Origin: Flavobacterium ajazii
GTDB taxonomy: Bacteria > Bacteroidota > Bacteroidia > Flavobacteriales > Flavobacteriaceae
DNA: 64,000 nucleotides
Reading direction: 5' to 3'
NCBI RefSeq assembly: GCF_010614725.1
Contig: NZ_JAAEHL010000015.1
Location: 62,001-126,000, forward strand
Part shown: piece after piece, positions 50,152 to 59,673 of the stretch
How positions within the stretch are numbered: the first letter of the stretch is position 1
How the letters are laid out: the number at the start of each line of letters is the position of its first letter
Made by a program: the position numbers and the translations under genes
The notes under the pieces: model-generated
Databases searched by the model: none
Seen by the model: the letters and a program-made list of their open reading frames with translations, nothing else
Told to the model about the DNA's origin: nothing

Positions 50152-50748
50152 TTAAGACTGATTTTGTTTTATATTTAAAATTTTAAGAATTTTAACAACT
50201 TCTTCTTTTGATGTTTTAAGATTTTCATTGAAAATCACAAAATTACTCTTTGAAATACGCTCTTCATCTTTCCATTGCATTTTCATCCTGCTTAAAACCT
50301 GCTCTCTACTTGTTTTATCACGATTAATAACCCTTTCAATTCTTGTTTCTTCAGGCGCCGTAACTGTTATAACAATATCACAATCCTTGTATCTGCCACT
50401 TTCAAACAAAATAGCAGCTTCATAAATTACATAATCATAATTTTTATTTTTCTGAAGCCATGATTCAAAATCTTTTTTAACAGCCGGATGTATAATAGCA
50501 TTTAACTGATTTAGTTTATCACTATTGTTAAAAACAATTTCGGCTAGTTTTGCTCTGTTCAGAACTTCATTTTCAAACAAAAACTCACCAAAAACTGCTT
50601 TAATTTGATCAACTATAGTTTTTGACTGCATTATTTTTCTGGCTTCATTGTCAGCAATGTAAACAGGCACTCCCATCTCTCCAAAAAAATCTGCAATGGT
50701 TGTTTTCCCGCTTCCTATCCCTCCTGTTAGACCAATAATTTTCGTCAT
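50152..50748 (-). CDS. coaE: Dephospho-CoA kinase
   Basis: This 198-aa enzyme makes the last step of CoA synthesis, phosphorylating the 3'-OH of dephospho-CoA. The P-loop is GLTGGIGSGKTTIADFF at the N-terminus. The CoaE signature segments DNEARKIMQ, NAIIHPAVKKDFESWL and VITVTAPEETRIERVINRD are all present. The glycosyltransferase gene upstream ends 1 nt before the coaE start codon, so the two are probably co-transcribed. Confidence 0.95.
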   Translation of the reverse strand: MTKIIGLTGGIGSGKTTIADFFGEMGVPVYIADNEARKIMQSKTIVDQIKAVFGEFLFENEVLNRAKLAEIVFNNSDKLNQLNAIIHPAVKKDFESWLQKNKNYDYVIYEAAILFESGRYKDCDIVITVTAPEETRIERVINRDKTSREQVLSRMKMQWKDEERISKSNFVIFNENLKTSKEEVVKILKILNIKQNQS

Positions 50749-50749
50749 A

Positions 50750-51748
50750 CTATATTTTAAAAAACAAATTAGGGAAGGCTTTCTGTGGTGTTTTCTTTAA
50801 AAGAATAATTTTTATAAAAGATTCCAAAAAACCTGTTCCATAACCATAAAACTGTTTCCAGACAGCAATTACAGAAAAATACCCAATTTTAACGCTTTTA
50901 TTTTGAATTGCAGATGTAAGAAAAACTATAACGAAATATACAAAATATATTTGTAATAATAAATCAAAATTAAAAATTAACAATAAAAAAGCTAATAATA
51001 AACCAAGTATAAAAAAGGTAGGAAAGAAAAACGTCAATTTATTATACTCCGGATACCAACTATTTAATATAGGTCTCGCTTTTCCAAATTTATTTACCTG
51101 TATCGAAAATTTCTCCCAATCGATTCTTCGTTTATGATAAACAAACGCATCAGGAAATAATCTCGTTTCAAAACCTAAATTCCATAATCTAATAGACAAA
51201 TCCGGATCTTCTCCCGGATGAATATTCCCAAAACCATTTGACGCCTCAAAAGCTTTTTTCGAAATCCCCATATTAAAACTTCTTGGCTGAAATTTACTAA
51301 TCTTCTCAGAGCCACCACGAATTCCTCCTGTAGTTAAAAAAGAAGTCATTGCAAAATTAATTGCCTTTTGAATATCCGAAAAACTATCTAAAGCTCTGTC
51401 AGGCCCACCAAAACAATCAACATACTCCCTGTCCAGCTCTTTTCTGACTTCTGTTAAATAATTAGAAGGAATTATACAATCAGAGTCAAAAATGAGAAAA
51501 TAATTCCCTACCGCTTTTTGCATCCCAAAGTTTCTGGAATCTCCAGGACCTGAATTTTGTTTAAAATAATACGAAATATTAAGTTTCCCCTGATAGTTCA
51601 TCACAACACTTTTACAGGGATTTGAAGAACCGTCTTCAACAAGAACAATTTCAAATGCTTCATTATAATCAGATTTTGATAAACTTTCCAAAAGTTCATC
51701 CACTTCATCCGGGCGATTATACACGGGTATAATTAAAGAAAAAACCAT
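50750..51748 (-). CDS. Family 2 glycosyltransferase
   Basis: This 332-aa protein has a GT-A fold: nucleotide-sugar binding SLIIPVYNRPDEVDELLESL, the DxD-like IFDSDCIIP, and the acceptor-side motif HPGEDPDLSIRLWNLGF with an ED pair. Two hydrophobic segments near the C-terminus (FFFPTFFILGLLLAFLLLIFNFDLLLQIYFVYFVIVFL) anchor it to the membrane. It is followed at once by coaE. The acceptor is unknown; cell envelope glycans are likely for this class. Confidence 0.88.
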   Translation of the reverse strand: MVFSLIIPVYNRPDEVDELLESLSKSDYNEAFEIVLVEDGSSNPCKSVVMNYQGKLNISYYFKQNSGPGDSRNFGMQKAVGNYFLIFDSDCIIPSNYLTEVRKELDREYVDCFGGPDRALDSFSDIQKAINFAMTSFLTTGGIRGGSEKISKFQPRSFNMGISKKAFEASNGFGNIHPGEDPDLSIRLWNLGFETRLFPDAFVYHKRRIDWEKFSIQVNKFGKARPILNSWYPEYNKLTFFFPTFFILGLLLAFLLLIFNFDLLLQIYFVYFVIVFLTSAIQNKSVKIGYFSVIAVWKQFYGYGTGFLESFIKIILLKKTPQKAFPNLFFKI

Positions 51749-51797
51749 AGTAAAATAATGGAATTAGATGCAGATTTTATAATTTTCAAATTTTGCG

Positions 51798-51805
51798 CAA
51801 AGATA
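51798..51805 (-). promoter_or_regulatory. -7 box of the glycosyltransferase-coaE unit
   Basis: On the minus strand TATCTTTG matches the -7 consensus, 49 nt upstream of the glycosyltransferase start. The expected -33 position falls in the fabV terminator and is not conserved. Confidence 0.45.
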
Positions 51806-51816
51806 TGTTATATTCA

Positions 51817-51849
51817 TAAAAAAACCACCAACTTTAGGTTGATGGTTTT
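51817..51849 (-). terminator. Terminator downstream of fabV
   Basis: AAAACCACCAAC (51821-51832) pairs with GTTGATGGTTTT (51838-51849) with one mismatch and a 5-nt loop. On the minus strand the T-run follows the stem, 23 nt after the fabV stop. Confidence 0.8.
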
Positions 51850-51871
51850 CATTTATAATCATTTAAATGAA

Positions 51872-53062
51872 TTATTTGATACTTTCTACCTGAACCAATT
51901 CATTTGTTTCAGCTTTATAATCTATTCCTTCTAATTCAAAACCGAACAAATTAAGGAAATCATTTCTATAACCTACCAAATCTCCGATTTCCGGCAATGT
52001 TTCTGTAGTAGTTTCCAACCAAAGTTTAGCTACTTCTTCCTGAACATCCTCACGCATTTCCCAATCGTCAATTCTGATTCTTCCTTTATCATCTGTAAGC
52101 ATTTCAGACCCGCTATACAATCTATCTTTAAACAAACGCTGAATCTGCTCAATACAGCCTTCGTGAATACCTTTTTCTTTCATTACTTTATATAAAAGAG
52201 AAATGTACAAAGGAACCACAGGAATAGCCGAACTTGATTGTGTTACCAATGCTTTATTAACAGAAACATAAGCCTTTCCTCCTATTGATTTTAAGCTATC
52301 AGCAATAGTAAAAGCTGTTGCCTCCAAATGGTCTTTTGCACGACCAATAGTTCCCTTACGGTAAACTGCTTCAGTTAATTCAGGTCCAATATATGAATAC
52401 GCAATTGTTGTTGCACCATCAGCTAATAAATTTTCATTTTTTAAAGCCTCAATCCACATCGACCAGTCATCACCGCCCATTACTTCAACTGTATTAACAA
52501 TATCTTCCTCATTAGCAGGAGCAATTGAAACTTCAGTTACTTTTCCTGTATGAAAATCAACAGTTTTATTAGTATATGTTTGTCCAATTGGTTTCAAAAC
52601 AGAACGATGCGTAACTCCAGTTACAGGATTTGTACGTACCGGAGAAGCCAAACTGTAAATCACAAGATCTACTTGTCCTAAATCAGCTTTTATCAAATCT
52701 AAAGCCTCTCTTTTTACTTCATTTGAAAAAGCATCACCATTAATACTTTTTGCATATAACCCTGCTTTATGAGCTTCTGCCTCAAAAGCAGCTGAGTTGT
52801 ACCAGCCTGGCGTAGCAGTTTTACCCTCAGCAGATGGTTTTTCAAAAAACACACCAATAGTTGCTGCATCAGATCCGAAGGCACTTGTAATTCTTGAAGC
52901 TAATCCAAAACCTGTTGAAGCACCAATAACCAATACTTTTTTAGCTCCTTCAATAGGCCCTTTTGATTTGATATATTCAATTTGATTTTTAACATTTTGC
53001 TCGCATCCTTTTGGGTGTGATGTCAAACAAATAAATCCTCTCATTCTAGGTTCTATAATCAT
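51872..53062 (-). CDS. fabV: Enoyl-ACP reductase FabV (trans-2-enoyl-CoA reductase)
   Basis: This is a 396-aa NADH-dependent enoyl reductase, the last step of each fatty-acid elongation cycle. ATG 53062 gives the canonical start MIIEPRMRGFICLTSHPKGC; an upstream in-frame codon adds 16 residues without homology. The Rossmann motif is VLVIGASTGFGLASRI (~43-58). SLASPVRTNPVTG and the catalytic Y-x8-K (Tyr234, Lys243 in VYRKGTIGRAK) identify FabV rather than FabI, a form known for low triclosan sensitivity. A consensus promoter lies at 53150-53180, overlapping the end of recN. Confidence 0.95.
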   Translation of the reverse strand: MIIEPRMRGFICLTSHPKGCEQNVKNQIEYIKSKGPIEGAKKVLVIGASTGFGLASRITSAFGSDAATIGVFFEKPSAEGKTATPGWYNSAAFEAEAHKAGLYAKSINGDAFSNEVKREALDLIKADLGQVDLVIYSLASPVRTNPVTGVTHRSVLKPIGQTYTNKTVDFHTGKVTEVSIAPANEEDIVNTVEVMGGDDWSMWIEALKNENLLADGATTIAYSYIGPELTEAVYRKGTIGRAKDHLEATAFTIADSLKSIGGKAYVSVNKALVTQSSSAIPVVPLYISLLYKVMKEKGIHEGCIEQIQRLFKDRLYSGSEMLTDDKGRIRIDDWEMREDVQEEVAKLWLETTTETLPEIGDLVGYRNDFLNLFGFELEGIDYKAETNELVQVESIK

Positions 53063-53149
53063 ACTGTCTTTGTTTTTCGTTAATTTCAGAATCGCCAGTT
53101 TGACAACCAATTAACTTATTTACGTTTGTTTAATTAATTTTTGAGATGA

Positions 53150-53180
53150 CAAATATAAAGTATTTCTTTAGTTCAACAAG
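53150..53180 (-). promoter_or_regulatory. Promoter of fabV
   Basis: On the minus strand a -33 CTTG (53177-53180), 19 nt, then TATATTTG (53150-53157): a full consensus pair. The -33 element lies inside the last codons of recN. Confidence 0.82.
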
Positions 53181-54820
53181 GCTTTAGCATGATTTAAAGC
53201 CGAATCGGACACTGTAGCTCCGGAGAGCATTTGGGCAATTTCTATAACCCTTTCATCCTGAGATAAAAGTTTTAACTCAGACTGTGTATCATCATTTGTT
53301 GTAGATTTGAATACCTTGAAATGGGAATCACCTTTTGCGGCAATCTGCGGCAAATGTGTAATAGCGAATATTTGCATTTTTGCACTCATCTCTTTCATAA
53401 TTTCCCCCATTCTAATGGCAATTTCTCCGGAAACCCCTGTATCTATTTCATCAAAAATCAAAGTTGGCAATTTAGAATATTGTGCTAATATTGCTTTTAC
53501 TGCCAGCATTATACGTGACATTTCACCCCCTGAAGCCACTTTTTTCAGTAGCCCGAAATCTGTTCCTTTATTAGCGGAAAACAAAAATTGCAATTCATCT
53601 TTTCCGTTTTGAAAATAAGTTTCAGAAGGAGTAAGCTCCATTTTAAACTGCACATTCGGCATTCCTAAAGTTTCTAATATCGAAATCAATTGTTTTGACA
53701 GAACCGGAATCGCTTGTTCCCTATTTGAATGAATTTTGACGGAAAGACTATCTAATTCTTCTGTTTTTAATTCAATTGATTTTGATAAAGCAGCTATTTC
53801 TTCTTCAATATTGCCTAATTCTAAAACAGAGTTTTCCAGATTTGTCTGTATCTGCAATAACTCCTCAACAGTTACTACCTGATGCTTCTTTTGCAAATTA
53901 TAAATCATCTGCAGTTTTTGACTAGTCATCTCTAACTTTTCAGGATCGTTTAATACCTTTTCAGAAACGTTTTGTAATTCTTTCGAAACATCATCAAATT
54001 CGATAGCAACACTCGAAATTCTGTCAAATAAACTTTGATACTCAGACGAAAAAGCCGTTATTTTTTGCAATGCCGTCTTGATTTCGTTCAAATTATGAAA
54101 AACACCAAATTGCTCTTCATTTGCAATTGCCAGCGATTTATCAATTGATTCTTTTATAATCTCAACATTGTTTAGCTTTTCAAAATCATCTTCTAACTCT
54201 TCCTGTTCCCCTGATTTTAATTTTGCAGCCACCAGTTCATTCAATAAAAAAGTATTGTATTCCTGTTCTTTTCCAGCATCGCTTTGTTTTTTAAGCAAAG
54301 CGTTTAATTTTGATTTTTCTGATTTATATAATTTCAGTAATTTCTGATACGAATCTATAATCTCTGAATTTTGCGCAATCGCATCAATTATTTTAAACTG
54401 CACTCCTTCATCTGAAAGCTCCTGGGTTTGCTGCTGTGAATGGATATCGATCAAAAACAGACTTAGATCCTGCAACTCCTGAAGATTTACCGGACTGTCA
54501 TTGATAAAAGCACGTGATTTACCCGAAGGAAGTATTTCTCGTCTGATAATTGTTTCATCTTCATAATCCAAATCATTTGCTTCAAAAAATGCTTTCAAAT
54601 TATATTTTGAAATTTCAAACTGCACTTCAATTACACACTTTTCTTCTTTATTCTTAAGAGATGTCAAATCTGCCCTTTTTCCTAAAACCAATCCTAAAGC
54701 TCCTAAAATAATAGATTTTCCCGCCCCTGTTTCACCAGTGATTATAGAAAATCCTTTCGAAAAATCTATAGAAAGTTTTTCAATTAATGCATAATTTTTA
54801 ATTGACAGCGAAGTAATCAT
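53168..54820 (-). CDS. recN: DNA repair protein RecN
   Basis: This is a 550-aa SMC-like ATPase of double-strand break repair. The N-terminal half-ATPase has LSIKNYALIEKLSIDFSKGFSIITGETGAGKSIILGALGLVLG with Walker A. A coiled coil spans ~155-380. The C-terminal half has the signature VASGGEMSRIMLAVKAIL and Walker B PTLIFDEIDTGVSGE, then FAITHLPQIAAKGD. The length and order are those of RecN. It is downstream of the DUF4835 gene on the same strand. Confidence 0.95.
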   Translation of the reverse strand: MITSLSIKNYALIEKLSIDFSKGFSIITGETGAGKSIILGALGLVLGKRADLTSLKNKEEKCVIEVQFEISKYNLKAFFEANDLDYEDETIIRREILPSGKSRAFINDSPVNLQELQDLSLFLIDIHSQQQTQELSDEGVQFKIIDAIAQNSEIIDSYQKLLKLYKSEKSKLNALLKKQSDAGKEQEYNTFLLNELVAAKLKSGEQEELEDDFEKLNNVEIIKESIDKSLAIANEEQFGVFHNLNEIKTALQKITAFSSEYQSLFDRISSVAIEFDDVSKELQNVSEKVLNDPEKLEMTSQKLQMIYNLQKKHQVVTVEELLQIQTNLENSVLELGNIEEEIAALSKSIELKTEELDSLSVKIHSNREQAIPVLSKQLISILETLGMPNVQFKMELTPSETYFQNGKDELQFLFSANKGTDFGLLKKVASGGEMSRIMLAVKAILAQYSKLPTLIFDEIDTGVSGEIAIRMGEIMKEMSAKMQIFAITHLPQIAAKGDSHFKVFKSTTNDDTQSELKLLSQDERVIEIAQMLSGATVSDSALNHAKALLN

Positions 54821-54861
54821 ATAGTATTAAAGTAAAATTATTGACGAAAAATAAAAAATAA

Positions 54862-55746
54862 TTAATATTTAATCTGTGACCATTTTGTAGAGTTTAATGG
54901 TGAAACCCTGTTTAGATTATCCACCAAATCAGTAACAGTAATACTTGGCCCTCCTGAGAAAATTGATACAATCTCATCAGATTTTGCATCAAAAAATACC
55001 CTTGTTAAAAAAGCGTTTGGCTTAACTGAATTCAGTTTCCCTATTAACATTAGAGACGATTTTATTTTTTCTTTCGCCCCTTTTAAATCCTCACTCATTA
55101 TATCTAAACCTGAAAAATAAAGAAAAGTAGTTTGTCTCAGATCAGAATAAACAGGAGCTGCCATATCGTTTATCAAAAAATAACGATTTTGAAGTCCATC
55201 AGCCTGAGTCCATCCTTTAGAACCTCCCTGCTGTGCTACATTGGCAACATTTTGGGCTGTTTCAAAATAAGGGTTACCTCCCGCAAACTGAAATGTATCA
55301 GCATCCATTCCTAAAATCATATAACTGTAAAAAGATATTACCGATACTAAATTAGACTCAAACGTAGTTGGATTGTACAATAAAGGCTCAAATTCTGTAT
55401 ACCTGAAATTAAAATCTTTATCATTAAAATTAAAAACAGGCGATGAATAGGTTGAATTATAAATTAATCTCGAAGACTGTACTTGTATTGTCCCTGAAAA
55501 CTGGTCTGAGTTATGAGACATAAGCGTAATATACATAGAACAGTTAATTCGCTCATTTTGTTTTAAAACTGCACCCATCCAATCCGTTTTATTTACAAAT
55601 TCAGATAAAGAAGCCTGAAGTGTTTTATAAACCTGCAGATTTGGATTTGGCAATCTTTCCGTATTTATAGTAACCGTACAATTTAACTGTTGTGCCTGCC
55701 CAAAACTAAAAAACAAAAACGCTAAAAAAGTAACTAATTTATACAT
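54862..55746 (-). CDS. DUF4835 secreted protein
   Basis: This 294-aa protein has a signal peptide (LVTFLAFLFFSFGQAQQ). It matches the DUF4835 family by its opening LNCTVTINTERLPNPNLQVYKTLQASLSEFVNKTDW and the block YNPTTFESNLVSVISFYSYMILGMDADTFQFAGGNPYF. The family is common in Bacteroidota and of unknown role, usually beside coaBC as here. Its start overlaps the end of coaBC by 8 nt, so the two are translationally coupled. Confidence 0.9.
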   Translation of the reverse strand: MYKLVTFLAFLFFSFGQAQQLNCTVTINTERLPNPNLQVYKTLQASLSEFVNKTDWMGAVLKQNERINCSMYITLMSHNSDQFSGTIQVQSSRLIYNSTYSSPVFNFNDKDFNFRYTEFEPLLYNPTTFESNLVSVISFYSYMILGMDADTFQFAGGNPYFETAQNVANVAQQGGSKGWTQADGLQNRYFLINDMAAPVYSDLRQTTFLYFSGLDIMSEDLKGAKEKIKSSLMLIGKLNSVKPNAFLTRVFFDAKSDEIVSIFSGGPSITVTDLVDNLNRVSPLNSTKWSQIKY

Positions 55747-56950
55747 AAAAATGCCCTATAACTTTGTTTAAAATATCTACTGCAACAGATTCTTTTGATT
55801 TTAAATCCATCGGTTCAATTTTAAATTCCTTATCTATAAAAGTAACTTTATTTGTCGGCTGCTGAAAACCTGCCCCTTTATCTTGTAAAGAATTTAAAAC
55901 AATCAAATCTAAGTTTTTTTTCTGGATTTTCAACTTGGCATTTTCAATTTCGTTTTCAGTTTCCAAAGCAAAACCAATTAAAAACTGATTTTTTTTAATT
56001 CTACCTAACGAGAATAAAATGTCTTTTGTTTTTTCGAGTTCTATTGAAAACTCATCAGCTGCCTTCTTAATTTTCTGAACAGCAATTACTTTTGGTTTAT
56101 AATCTGCTACAGCAGCTGCTGCAATAGCAACATCTACATCATTAAAATATAAATGACAGGCATCATACATTTCCTGTGCTGAAACTACATTAACAACCTC
56201 AATCAGGGAGTTTTCAATACTTAAATTTGTAGGCCCTGAAACCAAAACAACAGAAGCCCCCAGATTAGCTGCTGCTTTTGCAATATCAAATCCCATTTTT
56301 CCTGAAGAATGATTTCCTATAAAACGTACAGGATCTATCGCTTCGTATGTTGGTCCGGCAGTTATTAGTATTTTTTTTCCTTTTAAAGGCAATTTACTTT
56401 CCAGATCAGCTTCTAAAAAAGCAACTATATTTTCAGGTTCTGCCATTCTTCCTTCACCTGACAAACCACTTGCCAGTTCACCTTTTTCAGCGGGAATCAT
56501 TACATTTCCAAATTGCTTTAAAGCATTAAAACTGGATAAAGTAGAAGGATGTTTATACATGTCCAAATCCATTGCCGGAGCAAAATAAACAGGACATTTA
56601 GCCGATAAATAAGTAGCAATTAAAAGATTATCACTATTTCCTGTTACCATTTTAGACAACGTGTTGGCAGTAGCAGGAGCAATTAACATAAGATCAGCCC
56701 AAAGAGCCAGATCAACATGATTGTTCCAGACAGCATCCTGGTCGTCTTCATTAAAAAAACTGGAGTGTACAGGATTTTTTGATAACGTAGATAACGTAAG
56801 TGGAGTTACAAAATCCTTAGAAGCAGGTGTCATGATCACCTGGACATGTGCACCTGCTTTTATAAAGAGTCGTACTAATGAGGCTGTTTTATAGGCTGCA
56901 ATTCCACCGGAAACACCCAGTAAAATTTTCTTCCCGTTTAAAACTGACAT
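55739..56950 (-). CDS. coaBC: Bifunctional phosphopantothenoylcysteine decarboxylase/phosphopantothenate-cysteine ligase
   Basis: This 403-aa enzyme performs two successive steps of CoA synthesis. The N-terminal CoaC flavoprotein has LLGVSGGIAAYKTASLVRLF, the active-site His in WNNHVDLALWADLMLIAPATANT, and the substrate clamp PAMDLDMYKHPS. The C-terminal CoaB synthetase begins with ILITAGPTYEAIDPVRFIGNHSSGKMG and has AAAVADYKP. Order and length are normal. It is flanked by rpoZ and DUF4835 in a tight operon. Confidence 0.96.
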   Translation of the reverse strand: MSVLNGKKILLGVSGGIAAYKTASLVRLFIKAGAHVQVIMTPASKDFVTPLTLSTLSKNPVHSSFFNEDDQDAVWNNHVDLALWADLMLIAPATANTLSKMVTGNSDNLLIATYLSAKCPVYFAPAMDLDMYKHPSTLSSFNALKQFGNVMIPAEKGELASGLSGEGRMAEPENIVAFLEADLESKLPLKGKKILITAGPTYEAIDPVRFIGNHSSGKMGFDIAKAAANLGASVVLVSGPTNLSIENSLIEVVNVVSAQEMYDACHLYFNDVDVAIAAAAVADYKPKVIAVQKIKKAADEFSIELEKTKDILFSLGRIKKNQFLIGFALETENEIENAKLKIQKKNLDLIVLNSLQDKGAGFQQPTNKVTFIDKEFKIEPMDLKSKESVAVDILNKVIGHFYV

Positions 56951-56959
56951 TGTACTGTA

Positions 56960-57277
56960 TTATTTGTTTGAGCTTCTGTGGTATGTTTTACCGTCTAACC
57001 ATTCCTGAACAGCTAAAGCGTGTGGTTTAGGCAATTTTTCGTAAAATTTAGAAACCTCAATTTGTTCTTTATTTTCAAAAACTTCTTCAAGACTGTCATT
57101 ATAAGTCGCAAACTCTTCTAATTTCTCAGTTAATTCTTTTTTAATTTCAGAATTAATCTGGTTCGCTCTTTTAGCCATAATAGTGATTGCTTCATACACA
57201 TTTCCTGTTGGCTCTTCAATAACTGTTTTATTGTAAGTTATTGTATTTACAGGAGCATTCGTCTTTTTTAAATCCAT
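56960..57277 (-). CDS. rpoZ: RNA polymerase omega subunit (Bacteroidota form)
   Basis: This 105-aa protein shows the Bacteroidota omega/Rpb6-like pattern: EPTGNVYEAITIMAKRANQINSEIKKELTEKLEEF, with the conserved ITIMAKRANQI helix corresponding to the omega core, then a lineage-specific tail ending EWLDGKTYHRS. It aids RNA polymerase assembly. It lies between bamD and coaBC with gaps of 8 and 9 nt. Confidence 0.88.
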   Translation of the reverse strand: MDLKKTNAPVNTITYNKTVIEEPTGNVYEAITIMAKRANQINSEIKKELTEKLEEFATYNDSLEEVFENKEQIEVSKFYEKLPKPHALAVQEWLDGKTYHRSSNK

Positions 57278-57285
57278 GACTTTAT

Positions 57286-58080
57286 TTATTTAGTAAATTT
57301 TTGTAAATCTGTTTCAACTCTGGCATTCATTTCATCTGCCTGTTTTTTGTATTTTGTGTCGCTTTTAAACTTCAGCAAGTTATTATAAGCCACTTTTGCA
57401 ACATTTAAACGTTCTTCCATTTTTTGAGGAATACTGTTTATTGCCAATTGATATGCTGAATCATATTTGTAAAACAATGCATCTTCTTTAAAAGGAGTTC
57501 CCGGATAGTCTGCAATAAAATTATCGAAAGCAATCAATGCTGATTTATAATCTGAAATGGTATTATAACCTTTGGCATTCTCATATGCTTTTTTCTCTAA
57601 CTTACCATTTAGAATCTTTACAGCTTCATTTGCCTGAGCAATGTATTCCGAGTTTGGATAATTATCAATAAAAGCTTGTAATTTATCTAATGCCTTAACT
57701 GTATCTGTTTGATCCAGACTATAAACCGGAGCTAATTTTGAATAGCTGTAAGCTCCCAAAAAAGCAGCTTCCTGAACTTTTTCACTTCGCGGATAACCAG
57801 AAACAAAACTTTCAAACTGATAACCTGCTAAATAATACTGTTTTGTTTTATAGTATGACTGAGAAAACATATAAAACAGTTTTTCTGCCTGAGGTTTTCC
57901 TCTGTATGTAGGGGCTAATTGTTCAAAAAGCCTAATTGCCTTATTATATTTACCTGCATCATACATTTTTGTTGCAATTTCAAACTTTGCGGCAACATCT
58001 TCATTTTTTAATGCTTTTTGGTAATCACTACAGGAACAAAAAAGGGCAACAACAATTAACAGCGATACTATTTTTTTCAT
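57286..58080 (-). CDS. bamD: Outer membrane assembly lipoprotein BamD
   Basis: This 264-aa lipoprotein of the BAM complex starts at ATG 58080 (MKKIVSLLIVVALFCSCS, lipid-bearing Cys likely Cys17). An upstream in-frame codon would bury the signal peptide behind 17 polar residues. Five TPR-like repeats follow (AAKFEIATKMYDAGKYNKAIRLFEQLAPTYRGKPQAEKLFYMFSQSYYKTKQYYLAGYQFESFVSGYPRS ... in outline), typical of BamD/ComL. It is first in the bamD-rpoZ-coaBC-DUF4835 operon. Confidence 0.93.
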   Translation of the reverse strand: MKKIVSLLIVVALFCSCSDYQKALKNEDVAAKFEIATKMYDAGKYNKAIRLFEQLAPTYRGKPQAEKLFYMFSQSYYKTKQYYLAGYQFESFVSGYPRSEKVQEAAFLGAYSYSKLAPVYSLDQTDTVKALDKLQAFIDNYPNSEYIAQANEAVKILNGKLEKKAYENAKGYNTISDYKSALIAFDNFIADYPGTPFKEDALFYKYDSAYQLAINSIPQKMEERLNVAKVAYNNLLKFKSDTKYKKQADEMNARVETDLQKFTK

Positions 58081-58215
58081 TTTCTTACTTTTATTATGAT
58101 TTCTTAGACAATTATGCCAAAGCAAAATCACACCGAAGATTCGGTGGCAAATTTAGTTATTAATTTAGCTACTACAAAATATTTTTTAGCATAATAAAAC
58201 GCAAGTATTTTTACT

Positions 58216-59097
58216 TTATTTTAATGCTTCTTTCACAAATTTATTCAATCGGTCAGCTAATGATTCATCAACAGAAACCAATGGTAAACGAACAGTATTA
58301 TCTGCAATTCCTAAAGCCTGAAACACATGTTTGATTCCCGCAGGATTTCCCTGTTCAAAAATCATATCAATACAATCAGACAAGAAGTATTGGGTTTTGA
58401 AAGCTTCATTTACTTTTCGGTTCAGACCTAAACGAATCATTTCTGAAAATTCTTTTGGAAATCCCTGACCAATAACTGATATAACTCCTGCTCCACCGGC
58501 CAAAACCATTGGCAAAGCAATCATATCATCGCCTGAAATTACAAGAAAATCTTTTGGTGCGTTTTTAATCAGCTGCAGAGCCTGAGCCATATCACCGGCT
58601 GCCTCTTTTATCGCTACAACATTCTTAAAGTCATTTGCAAGACGAATAACTGTTGCCGGAGCCATATTGCTTGATGTTCTTCCGGGAACATTATATAAAA
58701 TTACCGGAACAGGAGAAGCTTCTGCAATAGCTTTAAAGTGCTGATAAATTCCTTCCTGTGTAGGTTTATTATAGTAAGGGGAAACAGAAAGAATAGCTTC
58801 AAATGCTGAAAAATCCCTGTTTTTTAATTCTTCAACAATCTGCAACGTATTATTGCCTCCAACTCCAAGAACCAAAGGCAATCTTCCATTATTAACTTCA
58901 ATAACAGTATTAATAACTAACTCTTTTTCGGTTTGCGTCAATGTCGCATTTTCTGCGGTTGTCCCCATAACAACAAGATATTCAACTCCTCCGTCTATCG
59001 AAAAATTAACGATTCGGTGCAAAGCTTCTATATCAATTGAAAAATCTTTTTTAAATGGAGTAACAAGGGCAACACCAGTTCCTATTAATGATTGCAT
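58216..59097 (-). CDS. dapA: 4-hydroxy-tetrahydrodipicolinate synthase
   Basis: This 293-aa TIM-barrel aldolase starts lysine/diaminopimelate synthesis from pyruvate and aspartate semialdehyde. It has GTTAENATLTQTEK, the Tyr motif SPYYNKPTQEGIYQHF, YNVPGRTSSNM, and the Schiff-base Lys in VVAIKEAAGD. Full length, with start MQSLIGTGVALVTPF as usual. It lies 16 nt after the DUF6913 gene on the same strand. Confidence 0.96.
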   Translation of the reverse strand: MQSLIGTGVALVTPFKKDFSIDIEALHRIVNFSIDGGVEYLVVMGTTAENATLTQTEKELVINTVIEVNNGRLPLVLGVGGNNTLQIVEELKNRDFSAFEAILSVSPYYNKPTQEGIYQHFKAIAEASPVPVILYNVPGRTSSNMAPATVIRLANDFKNVVAIKEAAGDMAQALQLIKNAPKDFLVISGDDMIALPMVLAGGAGVISVIGQGFPKEFSEMIRLGLNRKVNEAFKTQYFLSDCIDMIFEQGNPAGIKHVFQALGIADNTVRLPLVSVDESLADRLNKFVKEALK

Positions 59098-59113
59098 ATT
59101 CTAAATTATATTT

Positions 59114-59626
59114 TTATTTTATACTTCTTAAATACTTAAACAATTCGAAAACGAAAAGTTTATAATCTTCTAAAGCTGTATTTATCATCCAACGATTTAT
59201 ATTTTTATCAATGGAGGCAAATCCTACCTTAAATTTAGCTTTTGATTGATTCGTAATCAGTTTCAAAACAGGCTTCTGAACATCATAATAACTAATCAAA
59301 AGATCAAATTCTGTCTCTATAAATTCAGTCAAAAAAGGTGTTTTAACACTCCCGTTCCAGTCTACATGCTTTTTTCCAAAAGCGGGAAACGAGTATTCCT
59401 TTTTATCCTTAAATTTATTTCTGTATACAACAATTTTAATTTTATCAGAATTAATTCCGTTTAAAACCAATTCTTTTATCAACGCTTTTGAATGCCTGAA
59501 ATCACTTTCATCAATCAATAAGCCAATTGTTTGTATATTACGGGTAAAGACTTCTTTTTTTACATTATGTAAATTATTTTTTAATGTTTTTTTTATGAAA
59601 AAATCCTTCAAATAATTTAAAAACAT
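59114..59626 (-). CDS. DUF6913-family protein
   Basis: This is a 170-aa soluble protein: an amphipathic N-terminus (MFLNYLKDFFIKKTLKNNLHN), then an alternating alpha/beta body (NIQTIGLLIDESDFRHSKALIKELVLNGI... KIVVYRN... EFDLLISYYDVQKPVLKLITNQSKAKFKVGF). It matches what I know as DUF6913, a Bacteroidota family of unknown role that often precedes dapA. A -7 box TAATTTTG is visible on the minus strand at 59645-59652. Confidence 0.75.
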   Translation of the reverse strand: MFLNYLKDFFIKKTLKNNLHNVKKEVFTRNIQTIGLLIDESDFRHSKALIKELVLNGINSDKIKIVVYRNKFKDKKEYSFPAFGKKHVDWNGSVKTPFLTEFIETEFDLLISYYDVQKPVLKLITNQSKAKFKVGFASIDKNINRWMINTALEDYKLFVFELFKYLRSIK

Positions 59627-59644
59627 ACTACTTTTACCAGATTA

Positions 59645-59652
59645 CAAAATTA
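59645..59652 (-). promoter_or_regulatory. -7 box of the DUF6913-dapA unit
   Basis: TAATTTTG on the minus strand, 19 nt upstream of the DUF6913 start. No -33 TTTG is seen at the standard distance. Confidence 0.45.
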
Positions 59653-59673
59653 ATTATTTAAGTCGCATTTAAG